Positions 1-6,474 are shown, numbered from the stretch's first letter. The stretch is 6,839 bases of DNA from Planctomycetota bacterium (GCA_022573485.1 JACZTW010000211.1:1-6839), one strand, 5' to 3'. A program made the numbers and translations. Notes: generated by a model from the letters alone, not told the origin.

Positions 1-71
1 ATTCTGGCGTCGGCGGGACTCCTCCGAGGGTTTCGTTTTCTTCGGGTGGGCTGACCGGCGCGCCCAGCCCG
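1..71. other. Left edge, no gene recognised
   Basis: This is the stretch downstream of the excisionase-like gene. It probably lies inside the integrative element, because the integrase and excisionase-like genes both point this way. On the minus strand a GGAGGAG purine run (revcomp of about 20-26) could be a ribosome-binding site for a gene starting beyond the window edge, but no coding sequence can be called. Confidence 0.3.
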
Positions 72-281
72 TCACGAAGATGATACCGGCACGAGCGATT
101 CGTCGGGGTCCAGTCCGAGGAACACCCGAAGGTCGTTGGCATGGACAAGATAGTAGCCGTCGCCGCGCTGAATCGTCCTGAGCTTGTGATCCTTGATGTA
201 CCCTCTAACTGTACGCGGCGTGACGCATAGGATCGCCGCCGCCTCGCGCACCGTGTACATCGCCTTCTCTTTCGTCACCAT
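72..281 (-). CDS. Small excisionase-like helix-turn-helix DNA-binding protein
   Basis: This is a 69-residue protein with a MerR/excisionase-type winged helix-turn-helix (HTH_17-like). Residues 9-29 (YTVREAAAILCVTPRTVRGY) form the helix-turn-helix, the wing follows with GDGYYLV (40-46), and the domain closes at DLRVFLG. Proteins of this kind bind DNA near attachment sites and bias integrases toward excision, or act as small regulators. The ATG at 281 is chosen because a GGAG (292-295) lies 10 nt upstream and a candidate promoter (310-318) starts transcription near 303. That promoter would exclude the longer in-frame GTG at 323, which would give 83 residues. A shorter ATG at 260 is also possible. 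The gene lies 73 bp downstream of the integrase on the same strand, the usual company of an excisionase. The fold is fairly certain; the excisionase role is inferred from context. Confidence 0.75.
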   Translation of the reverse strand: MVTKEKAMYTVREAAAILCVTPRTVRGYIKDHKLRTIQRGDGYYLVHANDLRVFLGLDPDESLVPVSSS

Positions 282-309
282 GTCTGCTGATCTCCGACAG
301 TGACCAGGA

Positions 310-318
310 ATAGTACCA
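310..318 (-). promoter_or_regulatory. Candidate extended -10 promoter for the excisionase-like gene
   Basis: On the minus strand the sequence reads TGGTACTAT, which fits an extended -10 (TGnTATAAT) with one mismatch in the hexamer. There is no clear -35 at 16-18 bp. Transcription would start near 303, giving a leader of about 20 nt before the ATG at 281. The gene could therefore be expressed separately from the integrase. Confidence 0.4.
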
Positions 319-354
319 CACACTGAGAAGCGCCTACGACCATGATCCTTGAGT

Positions 355-1587
355 CTAGCCGATCTTTTCTGCCACTTCCAATGCCTTGGTGTGGTTCACC
401 TCGGCGTAGACCTGCGTCACGTCGGCGTGGACGTGGCCGAGTAGTAACTGGGCGGCTTCAAGGCCGAACTCCTTCCTGAGCATCGTCGCGGCACTGTGAC
501 GTAGCTGGTGCGGATGCCAGCGATGTTCCTTCCGCCACTGCTTCACCACTGCCGGATCATCGCGGATGTCGTCGGGCGGAGGAAAGGCCCTGTCACAACC
601 ATAAATGATTGCACGCCGGTATGAGTCCGTCGTGTAGCAATCGCCCGGCTGCTTGCTCGGTCTACGCTTGCAGTTCGTGCCGGGCCGATTGCCGTAGGAC
701 AATGGTGTCTCTCGGCTGGCGTGGATCGCGGCCCGCCGCTCGACTTCGGCTTCGGCAGGCGAGAACATGAACGCCTCGACCGGACGACCGGAAAGGAAGG
801 GTCTGACAACTTCTTGGGCACGCGGACCCACGTAGATGGTCCGTTGCTGGCTTCGGTAGGAGTTCTTGTGCGTTTGAGGCGTGTACGTCCACACCCGTCC
901 CGTCATGTCGATGTCGATCAGTCGCATGATGACGAGTTCCCCGGGCCGGGCTGCCGTCAGTCGCTGGAGTTCGACTAACGCCCAAACTTGAGGACTGACA
1001 TAGGGCTTCACAGCCTCCACCACGCTGTCTGAGACTGGTGCGACAGGGATTGAGTCTCTTGCCGATGTCCGCCCTTGCCTCAGCGGAGCGACGCTCAGGA
1101 GAGCGGTGTGAACGTCACATGCAATCAATTCCTCAGCCACAGCCCACCGGAAAACGCCCCGGATGAGATTCACTGCCTGATTGATGGTTCCGCGACTCCA
1201 TGCGCAGTCGATCATATCTTGACGAACGGCCTTCAGCGCACGAGGGCCGAAGTCCGTCGCGATGGCTCGACCGTAGAGCCTCCTAACTGGCCGCAGAGCA
1301 GCCCGATAGTTTCCAAGGGTAGAAGTGGGCCGTCCGTCGGGCTTTCGATAGTAGGTCTTGGCGTGCCGCCAGAACAGAGCGACAAGCTCGGCAATCGTGA
1401 TGGCCACAGGATCAACGACTTGCCGCCTGCCGTTAGCGTTCCATTCACTGAGGACCTGATAATATCGCTGCCTGCTCTCAGGCGAGCCATGTGGGCCAAG
1501 GTAAACGCGATCTCCGTCCAATTCAACGAATGCTCGGTCTCCCGACGAGGAGCTCTGTCTGCGGTATTTGGGATCACGATTAGCCAC
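355..1587 (-). CDS. Site-specific tyrosine recombinase (integrase) of a tRNA-Pro-associated element
   Basis: This 410-residue tyrosine recombinase would cut and rejoin DNA at attachment sites through a phosphotyrosine intermediate. Residues about 62-170 form the SAM-like core-binding domain and about 180-410 the catalytic domain. The catalytic set is complete: R214 (in TAARPGEL), K241 (in THKN), H360 and R363 (HPHQLRH), H385 (LLGH) and nucleophile Y394 (TQVYAE). An extra basic, proline-rich stretch of some 45 residues sits between the Lys hairpin and the HxxR box: K241 to H360 is 119 residues, against about 73 in lambda Int. The start is GTG, supported by a strong AAAGGAGG (1595-1602) 7 nt upstream. 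The gene points away from the tRNA-Pro gene 120 bp upstream and is followed by an excisionase-like gene, the layout of an element integrated at a tRNA 3' end. Overall it resembles an integrase family common in planctomycetes (recognised from memory). The reading frame looks intact. Confidence 0.95.
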   Translation of the reverse strand: MANRDPKYRRQSSSSGDRAFVELDGDRVYLGPHGSPESRQRYYQVLSEWNANGRRQVVDPVAITIAELVALFWRHAKTYYRKPDGRPTSTLGNYRAALRPVRRLYGRAIATDFGPRALKAVRQDMIDCAWSRGTINQAVNLIRGVFRWAVAEELIACDVHTALLSVAPLRQGRTSARDSIPVAPVSDSVVEAVKPYVSPQVWALVELQRLTAARPGELVIMRLIDIDMTGRVWTYTPQTHKNSYRSQQRTIYVGPRAQEVVRPFLSGRPVEAFMFSPAEAEVERRAAIHASRETPLSYGNRPGTNCKRRPSKQPGDCYTTDSYRRAIIYGCDRAFPPPDDIRDDPAVVKQWRKEHRWHPHQLRHSAATMLRKEFGLEAAQLLLGHVHADVTQVYAEVNHTKALEVAEKIG

Positions 1588-1594
1588 GGTACGG

Positions 1595-1602
1595 CCTCCT
1601 TT
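1595..1602 (-). promoter_or_regulatory. Strong ribosome-binding site fixing the integrase GTG start
   Basis: The minus strand reads AAAGGAGG, followed by 7 nt and then GTG at 1587-1585. This near-perfect Shine-Dalgarno at optimal spacing supports the GTG as the true start. Confidence 0.75.
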
Positions 1603-1612
1603 CGGTTCTGAA

Positions 1613-1628
1613 CGTATCAGGTGATACG
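1613..1628. promoter_or_regulatory. Perfect inverted repeat upstream of integrase (possible operator or recombinase site)
   Basis: CGTATCA (1613-1619) and TGATACG (1622-1628) are exact reverse complements separated by GG. The repeat lies 26-41 bp upstream of the integrase start, where a repressor would block expression or leave room for the ribosome-binding site. The spacer is too short for an RNA hairpin, so a dimeric DNA-binding protein is the more natural reader. Its identity is unknown. Confidence 0.45.
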
Positions 1629-1670
1629 ATTCGTCTCCGGGTTACAGCCGCACCGCCAGTCGAGGCGGGT

Positions 1671-1687
1671 ATCCGCAACGTGCGGAT
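1671..1687. repeat. Perfect inverted repeat just past the tRNA 3' end
   Basis: ATCCGCA (1671-1677) and TGCGGAT (1681-1687) are exact reverse complements with a 3-nt spacer. The repeat begins 21 bp beyond the tRNA 3' end on the element side. It could fold as a hairpin in RNA read through from the tRNA, but no T tract follows on the minus strand, so it is not a standard terminator. A binding site for the integrase or excisionase is an alternative. Confidence 0.4.
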
Positions 1688-1707
1688 TCAGCATATGTTA
1701 CGTCGAT

Positions 1708-1782
<75 letters not shown>

Positions 1783-1790
1783 TGTGAGTG

Positions 1791-2813
1791 TCAATCATAG
1801 CCGCCCTCTCGTTCCGCGCCAACCTGCGGTTTTTGGGCGGGGATCGGCCTGATCGCTGCGCCGCACTCCGGGCAGCGCTCGCTCGGCAGGCCGAAGAGAT
1901 TGTAACCGCAGTCGCCGCACAGGCCGTTCCGCGTGCGAACTCGCCGCAGATACCACGGATAGCCATTGCTCAGGCCGATCACCGCCAGCAACGCCAATGA
2001 AGTGTACAGCAGCGGCACGCGGACCGCGTGCTTCAGCGTCAGCGTCTTCTCCGACATATCCGAACCGTAAGGCTTCAGCGGCGACACGTCAGCCAGCACG
2101 ATTTGCAGCGCGCCGTGGCCGAGTCCGATGAGCCAGTATTCTCGGCTCGGCGGTAAGAGTGCTGCCGCATCTTCGTTCGGAACTTGTACCGTCATCGCAC
2201 GCTGCACGACAAAGTGCGGCGGTTTGTCAAACACCATTGTCCATCCAAGATCGGGATGCAGATCAAGCTCAAAAGTCGCGAACTTCGGGCCTTGTGTGAA
2301 TCGCAAAGGGCCGGGGAGCTGCACGAGCCACGGAATCATCGCCAGCACGATGCCGCCGACGCACAAGCGTGTCAACAGCGAGCGCGCCTGGGATCCCTTG
2401 AGAACGGTCTTGCGTTCGAGGAAATAATCGAGGGAGTCGGATCGACGCCGCACGACGGAAAAAACTGGCAGGATCGCGAACGCCAGAGCCGGGATCCATA
2501 GGGGTATGACGAGCAGAAAACTCATCAACTCCGTCGAGAGTTGCGGCCGCCACTGAGTCGTCAGGCCTTCATACCCGGCGCAGGTCCACGATGGGTCGAT
2601 GAAAGCGCGGCGGGCTTCGATCTCCGATTTGCTGGCGCCGGTCGCCGTGTAAAACTGCCACTCCTCCGTATGAGTGAGCGTGAACGCTCCACTGCCCAGG
2701 ACTGCTTGATATTTGATGCCCTGCCGCTGGAAGTTGAAATAACTGGCGATCCACGTGGCCAGTACCAGCAGCAGGCACGCCAAGCTCACGATTGTCAATG
2801 ATCTGCGATGCAT
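1791..2813 (-). CDS. Membrane protein with C-terminal zinc ribbon, function unknown
   Basis: This 340-residue protein has four likely membrane helices, at about 5-25, 97-120, 147-166 and 265-288. Two soluble loops (about 26-96 and 167-264) lie between them, probably on the far side of the inner membrane. Arg-rich segments (RRRS near 122-125; LRRVRTR near 289-295) follow helices 2 and 4 and fit a cytoplasmic side. The C-terminus carries a zinc ribbon with C299, C302, C314 and C317 (CGDCGYN...RCPECG), a tail I know as frequent in planctomycete membrane proteins. The protein appears to be two copies of one plan: helix, loop, helix, basic segment. Only the second copy ends in the zinc ribbon. The ATG at 2813 lacks a well-spaced ribosome-binding site (GAGG about 14 nt upstream). 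The gene diverges from pheS and stops 8 bp before tRNA-Pro. No function can be assigned. Confidence 0.8.
   Translation of the reverse strand: MHRRSLTIVSLACLLLVLATWIASYFNFQRQGIKYQAVLGSGAFTLTHTEEWQFYTATGASKSEIEARRAFIDPSWTCAGYEGLTTQWRPQLSTELMSFLLVIPLWIPALAFAILPVFSVVRRRSDSLDYFLERKTVLKGSQARSLLTRLCVGGIVLAMIPWLVQLPGPLRFTQGPKFATFELDLHPDLGWTMVFDKPPHFVVQRAMTVQVPNEDAAALLPPSREYWLIGLGHGALQIVLADVSPLKPYGSDMSEKTLTLKHAVRVPLLYTSLALLAVIGLSNGYPWYLRRVRTRNGLCGDCGYNLFGLPSERCPECGAAIRPIPAQKPQVGAEREGGYD
1794..1822 (-). promoter_or_regulatory. Sigma70-type promoter for tRNA-Pro, inside the end of the membrane protein gene
   Basis: On the minus strand TTGGCG (1817-1822) is followed by exactly 17 bp and TATGAT (1794-1799). 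Transcription would start near 1787, about 5 nt before the mature tRNA 5' end at 1782. The -10 hexamer coincides with the last two sense codons (TAT GAT) of the membrane protein gene. Confidence 0.6.
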
Positions 2814-2927
2814 AGGTCAGCCACAAACCTCGGCAGCTCGGCAAGCCGGCCTTGGCCGCTCACCGTCCGCACCCGCATTCTCGGTTATCCGTTTTCCAAT
2901 TTCAAATTTTGCGTTAGGATACGCGGC
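2814..2927. promoter_or_regulatory. Divergent intergenic region between membrane protein gene and pheS
   Basis: This 114-bp region must hold the pheS promoter and probably that of the minus-strand gene. The pheS-proximal part is AT-rich (about 2885-2910). TAGGAT at 2915-2920 could be a -10 with a poor TTTTCC -35 17 bp upstream (2892-2897). That would start the message almost at the ATG. Alternatively AGGA (2916-2919), 8 nt before the ATG, is a ribosome-binding site. I see no phenylalanine-rich leader peptide, T-box or attenuator. Confidence 0.35.
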
Positions 2928-4004
2928 ATGGACGTGGACGAACTCAAAAAACTGCTTTCCGAGATCAAAACCGATGTCAAAGCCCGCATCGGTGAGTTGG
3001 CATCTCTGGAAAAGCTGCGCCAGCTTGAGTCGCAGATCGTCGGCAAGAAAGGGCGACTGGGCGAACTGCTCGGATCGATCGGCAAGTTTCCCAAGGAAGC
3101 GCGCGGCAGCGTGGGGCAGGTGCTCAACAGTGCCAAGAAGGAAGTGGCAGAGCTGTTCCAGACGCGCCGCACCGCGCTGCAAGCATCGGAATCGGCTGCG
3201 GACAGCAAAGCGGGCGTGACAGCGGACCCAACGCTGCCGGGCCTACCGCGCAACGTCGGCAGTGTGCATCCCGTCACGGCGGTGCAATGGGAAGTCGAGG
3301 AGATTTTCGAGCGGCTGGGGTTCACCATTGAAACCGGGCCGGAGATGGAATCCGATTATTACAACTTTGAAGCCCTGAACATCCCGGCGTGGCACCCGGC
3401 CCGCGACATGCAGGATACGTTTTGGCTCGAGAACGGCATGTTGCTGCGGACGCACACTTCGCCGGTGCAGATCCGGGCCATGGAGAAATTCGGGCCGCCG
3501 CTGCGCTGCATTGTGCCCGGCCGGTGTTTTCGATACGAGACCATCGACGCCTCGCACGAAAACACGTTTCACCAGTGCGAAGGCCTGATGATCGACAAGG
3601 GTATTTCGGTCGCGAACCTCATCGCCGTGATGAAGCTGCTGTTGCGCGAAGTGTTTCACCGCGACGTGGCAATTCGCTTGCGGCCGGGGTATTTTCCGTT
3701 CGTCGAGCCGGGCTTCGAACTGGATATGTCGTGCATGATTTGCAATGGTGACGGCTGCGCCACGTGCAAGAAGAGCGGCTGGATCGAGATTTTGCCGTGC
3801 GGCATGGTTCATCCGAACGTATTGAAGTGCGGCGGCATCGATCCCCACGAATACACAGGCTTCGCGTTCGGCCTGGGCCTGACGCGCCTAGCCATGATGA
3901 AATACGGCATCCGTGACATCCGCATTATGAATTCAGGTGATCTGCGCGGCCTCGTGCATCCCGAGCGCCTCTGCGGCCCACTGATTGGAACTAGGCAGTG
4001 CTGA
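2928..4004 (+). CDS. pheS: Phenylalanine--tRNA ligase alpha subunit
   Basis: This 358-residue catalytic chain of the alpha2-beta2 phenylalanyl-tRNA synthetase activates phenylalanine with ATP and charges tRNA-Phe in the cytoplasm. Residues 1-95 form the N-terminal coiled coil that contacts tRNA. The class II core follows from about 112. Motif 2 is at 198-204 (GRCFRYE, followed by DASHENTFHQCEG), and motif 3 is at 311-320 (GFAFGLGLTR). A four-cysteine insert (C269, C272, C277, C280) resembles the zinc-binding-like insert of many bacterial PheS. The start MDVDELKKLL is chosen by homology, with AGGA 8 nt upstream; an upstream in-frame ATG at 2808 would add 40 unrelated residues. After the DLR that normally lies almost at the end, this protein runs on for 18 residues (GLVHPERLCGPLIGTRQC) and overlaps pheT by 7 bp. 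No rplT or rpmI lies upstream in this window. Confidence 0.97.
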   Translation: MDVDELKKLLSEIKTDVKARIGELASLEKLRQLESQIVGKKGRLGELLGSIGKFPKEARGSVGQVLNSAKKEVAELFQTRRTALQASESAADSKAGVTADPTLPGLPRNVGSVHPVTAVQWEVEEIFERLGFTIETGPEMESDYYNFEALNIPAWHPARDMQDTFWLENGMLLRTHTSPVQIRAMEKFGPPLRCIVPGRCFRYETIDASHENTFHQCEGLMIDKGISVANLIAVMKLLLREVFHRDVAIRLRPGYFPFVEPGFELDMSCMICNGDGCATCKKSGWIEILPCGMVHPNVLKCGGIDPHEYTGFAFGLGLTRLAMMKYGIRDIRIMNSGDLRGLVHPERLCGPLIGTRQC

Positions 4005-6109
4005 TATCCTTGGATTGGCTTAGTGATTTCGTTGATCTGCCGAACGGTTTGGACGCTCGTGATCTAGCCGAACAGTTTACCTTGACGTGCGCCGAGGTCG
4101 AAGAAGTCACGCAGGTTAAGAAGGGTGATCGCACGCCGGCGGAGACGGTCAGCACGGTCGATGATTGGATCATCGAGATTGAAAACAAGGCCATCACGCA
4201 TCGGCCGGACTTGTGGGGGCATTACGGCATCGCCCGCGAGGTGGCGGCCATGCTCGGCGTGCCGCTCAAGCCGCTGGAGATTGTGCCCGGCGATGAACTG
4301 GACGACGATTCCAGGCCCGCCATTCCAATCGAAATCGACGACCCCAAAACCTGCCCGCGATACTCAGGCATCATCATCGAGGGCGTCCGCCCCGAGGCTT
4401 CGCCTGAATGGATGCAGGCCCGACTGGCTAACGTCAACATCAGGCCGATCAACGCGCTGGTCGATCTGAGCAACTACGTCATGGCTGAACTGGGCCAGCC
4501 GACGCACGCCTTCGACGCCTCACGCGTGGACCGCATCGAGGTCGGCATCGCGGCAGGCGGCGAAAAGTTCACCACGCTGGACGAAGCAGAGCGTACCCTG
4601 CCCGCCGGCACCGTGATGATCCAGTCGAATCGCAAGAATGTCGCAATCGGCGGCATCATGGGCGGGCTGGAATCCGAAGTGACCGCCATGACCAAGAGCC
4701 TGCTGCTCGAATCAGCCAACTTCGACGCCGCCACCATCCGCCGCGCAGCGACTGCGCTGGGCCTGCGCTCCGAGGCGAGCACGCGATTCGAAAAGTCGCT
4801 CGATCCCGCCATGACCGTGCTGGCCATCGCCCGTTTCATTTATTTAGCCCGGCAACAGTTTCCGGATCTCAAGCTCGTCAGCCATCTCAGCGATTGTTTC
4901 CCCGATCCGCCCACGCCGCGGATCGTGTCCGTCGATCCCAGTTATGTGTCGGCGCTGATCGGCAAGGATATTTCGCTCGCACGAATGAAGAACATTCTGG
5001 AAGCGCTGGAGTTTAACATCACCGACCACGAGGACATGGTCGATGTGATCGTGCCCTCCTTCCGGGCCACCAAAGATATCGAGTGTGAGGCGGACATCAT
5101 CGAGGAAGTCGCTCGATTCGTCGGCTTCGGCAATATCGAGGAGCGATTGCCGCTCGCCACCGTGCGGCATTTTGCACCCAACGGCCTGCATCGTCTGGAG
5201 AAACGCTCGTTGCAGGTATTCTGCATGTCGGAAGGCTACCACGAGATTCACGATTACAATTGGTATGCCGGAAGCTGGCTCAAGCAATTGGGCTACGACC
5301 CCGGCCCGAGCATCACGCTCAAGAACCCCGCCGCCCAGGGCATGGAGCGGATGCGCAAGAGTCTGGCGCCGGGCCTGCTGCACGCAGCCGAATTGAACCG
5401 CCGGGAAATGCCCGCGCTCAAGCTCATTAACATCGGCAGCGTTTTCTCCCAAAACGGCGAGTCTGCCGACGTTGAGGAAATGCAGCGCAAGCACCTCGGC
5501 CTGCTCTCGATGGCCCGAAGCAAAAAAGCGGAAGACCAACTGCTCGACGATATGAAAGGCAGCCTCAGTAAATGGACGCGGGAGCTGTTTGACCGCGAGC
5601 TATCGTTCGCCTCGGCCGGCGAGGCGGCGCTGCCCTGGCAGAGCGCTGCCAAGACCGCGCACTTGCAGATCGACGGTGAGGACGTCGGCATGATCACTGC
5701 CGTGCCTCTGGATTTGCGGCGGCGAATCGACGAGCATTTTACGGCTTGGTCCGTCGTGTTGGCAGAGCTAAACCTCACCGGGCTGGCCGACTGGAAACCC
5801 GAAGCCCGCAAGCTGCCCCCCATTCCGGAGTTTCCCATCGTTGAACTGGATTATTCGGTGCTGGCGAATGCGGATCAGCACTATGAACAACTGCACGAGA
5901 AGTTGGTTTCGTTCAATCATTCGTTGTTGCAGCGGCTGAGTTTCGAAGGCAGCTACGCGGGCAAGAACCTGCCCGCCGGCCGGCGCAGCTTGCTGCTGCG
6001 GGCGCGCATCGGAGACGCCAAGCGCACACTGACCGATGACGACATCAAAGGCTTCAGCCGGGAATTCGAAGAGTTCCTCACGAGCAGCGGGTTGGAAATC
6101 CGCAGGTGA
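3998..6109 (+). CDS. pheT: Phenylalanine--tRNA ligase beta subunit, lacking the OB-fold tRNA-binding domain
   Basis: This 703-residue beta chain pairs with PheS. Residues 1-40 (start LISLDWLSDFVDLPNG) are the usual N-terminus. The segment 55-90 (IENKAITHRPDLWGHYGIAR) is the part that normally follows the OB fold. The roughly 100-residue EMAP-like tRNA-binding domain between them is missing, which explains the length (about 785-795 in Thermus and E. coli). The B3/B4 editing domain spans about 113-290, with GQPTHAFD (H170) and LLESANFD (E238) in line with the editing pocket. B5 is at about 304-383 (DIECEADIIEEVARFVGF), the B6/B7 synthetase-like core at 390-600, and the FDX-ACB anticodon-binding domain at about 607-703. 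The start is a GTG inside the pheS end (overlap GTGCTGA), chosen because LISLDWL matches family N-termini. The overlap suggests translational coupling and equal subunit supply. The frame is intact and the other domains complete, so this looks like a lineage trait, not decay. Confidence 0.95.
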   Translation: MLISLDWLSDFVDLPNGLDARDLAEQFTLTCAEVEEVTQVKKGDRTPAETVSTVDDWIIEIENKAITHRPDLWGHYGIAREVAAMLGVPLKPLEIVPGDELDDDSRPAIPIEIDDPKTCPRYSGIIIEGVRPEASPEWMQARLANVNIRPINALVDLSNYVMAELGQPTHAFDASRVDRIEVGIAAGGEKFTTLDEAERTLPAGTVMIQSNRKNVAIGGIMGGLESEVTAMTKSLLLESANFDAATIRRAATALGLRSEASTRFEKSLDPAMTVLAIARFIYLARQQFPDLKLVSHLSDCFPDPPTPRIVSVDPSYVSALIGKDISLARMKNILEALEFNITDHEDMVDVIVPSFRATKDIECEADIIEEVARFVGFGNIEERLPLATVRHFAPNGLHRLEKRSLQVFCMSEGYHEIHDYNWYAGSWLKQLGYDPGPSITLKNPAAQGMERMRKSLAPGLLHAAELNRREMPALKLINIGSVFSQNGESADVEEMQRKHLGLLSMARSKKAEDQLLDDMKGSLSKWTRELFDRELSFASAGEAALPWQSAAKTAHLQIDGEDVGMITAVPLDLRRRIDEHFTAWSVVLAELNLTGLADWKPEARKLPPIPEFPIVELDYSVLANADQHYEQLHEKLVSFNHSLLQRLSFEGSYAGKNLPAGRRSLLLRARIGDAKRTLTDDDIKGFSREFEEFLTSSGLEIRR

Positions 6110-6303
6110 GTTCCTTAACGCCGACAACGCCAACGGGTTGCGGAGAAAAACCAGAACCCACCAGCATTAAGCCCGGCAGTTACTCTGATCTGTGCGACTC
6201 GGACCCCGAACTCGCATCGGTCGTCGAGTCGTGGCCAAGCCTTCCGAAGCACATCAGGTCGGCGATCATTGCGATGGTCGAAACATCCAAGAGTGCAGAT
6301 TGA
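6106..6303 (+). CDS. Small protein of unknown function coupled to pheT
   Basis: This 65-residue protein starts at a GTG that overlaps the pheT stop as GTGA, so ribosomes ending pheT could restart here; only a weak purine run precedes it. Residues 1-28 are rich in Pro, Thr and Ser and look disordered. Residues 33-60 (DPELASVVESWPSLPKHIRS, then AIIAMVE) look like one or two short helices. The WPSLP-x-x-I/L-R-x-x-I-x-A-M-V pattern resembles short proteins, or protein tails, that I associate with planctomycete integrase loci; this is recalled, not searched. No other start codon upstream of the conserved-looking part is better placed. It may be a mobile-element remnant attached to the end of the pheST operon. 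Function unknown. Confidence 0.55.
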   Translation: MSSLTPTTPTGCGEKPEPTSIKPGSYSDLCDSDPELASVVESWPSLPKHIRSAIIAMVETSKSAD

Positions 6304-6474
6304 TGCAATAAGGTGCAAAACGTGTATGCAGTCGATTTGCGGAGTTCGGATGTAGGTTGCTTCGCGCACCCGCGCCGCGTTCAGTGGGCGTACAGCAAAC
6401 GATTCTGAGCGACGTTTCGCGCTGCCGTGATAGAATCAAGTCGATCGACGAACGCCGACCCAAGGAGACAGAAG
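6304..6474. other. Intergenic gap between the small gene and the right-edge gene
   Basis: No gene or clear terminator is visible in these 171 bp. They contain the candidate promoter and palindrome listed separately and a ribosome-binding site (6462-6467). No stem followed by a T tract is seen after the pheT operon, so read-through into the next gene is possible. Confidence 0.4.
6428..6449 (+). promoter_or_regulatory. Candidate extended -10 promoter with adjacent 10-bp palindrome
   Basis: TGATAGAAT (6428-6436) matches an extended -10 (TG-n-TAGAAT, one mismatch from TATAAT). No good -35 is visible. Transcription would start near 6443. The perfect palindrome GTCGATCGAC (6440-6449) sits at the predicted start and could be an operator. 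The ribosome-binding site of the next gene follows at 6462. Confidence 0.35.

Noticed and set aside
282..323. A GTG start at 323 for the excisionase-like gene
   Set aside because: The extra 14 residues lie outside the helix-turn-helix, and the candidate -10 at 310-318 would place the transcript start downstream of this GTG.
1075..1611. A 178-codon open frame on the plus strand opposite the integrase
   Set aside because: It lies fully antisense to a clear tyrosine recombinase with all catalytic residues. It has no recognisable domain and its composition is that of a shadow frame.
1671..1687. Inverted repeat as a rho-independent terminator of tRNA-Pro
   Set aside because: No T tract follows the stem on the tRNA strand (ACCCGCC follows), so it is kept only as an inverted repeat of unknown role.
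2808..2927. A longer pheS start adding 40 residues
   Set aside because: The added residues are unlike PheS. The ATG at 2928 matches family N-termini (MDVDELKKLL), and the longer form would overlap the divergent gene's start.
2814..2927. T-box or attenuator leader controlling pheST
   Set aside because: There is no Phe-codon-rich leader peptide, no T-box core sequence and no terminator hairpin in the 114 bp before pheS.
3243..3848. A 201-codon minus-strand frame within pheS
   Set aside because: It is antisense to the conserved synthetase core of PheS, with no domain of its own.
4844..5539. A 231-codon minus-strand frame within pheT
   Set aside because: It is antisense to the intact pheT coding sequence and shows no recognisable domain. 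High GC at third positions commonly produces such frames.
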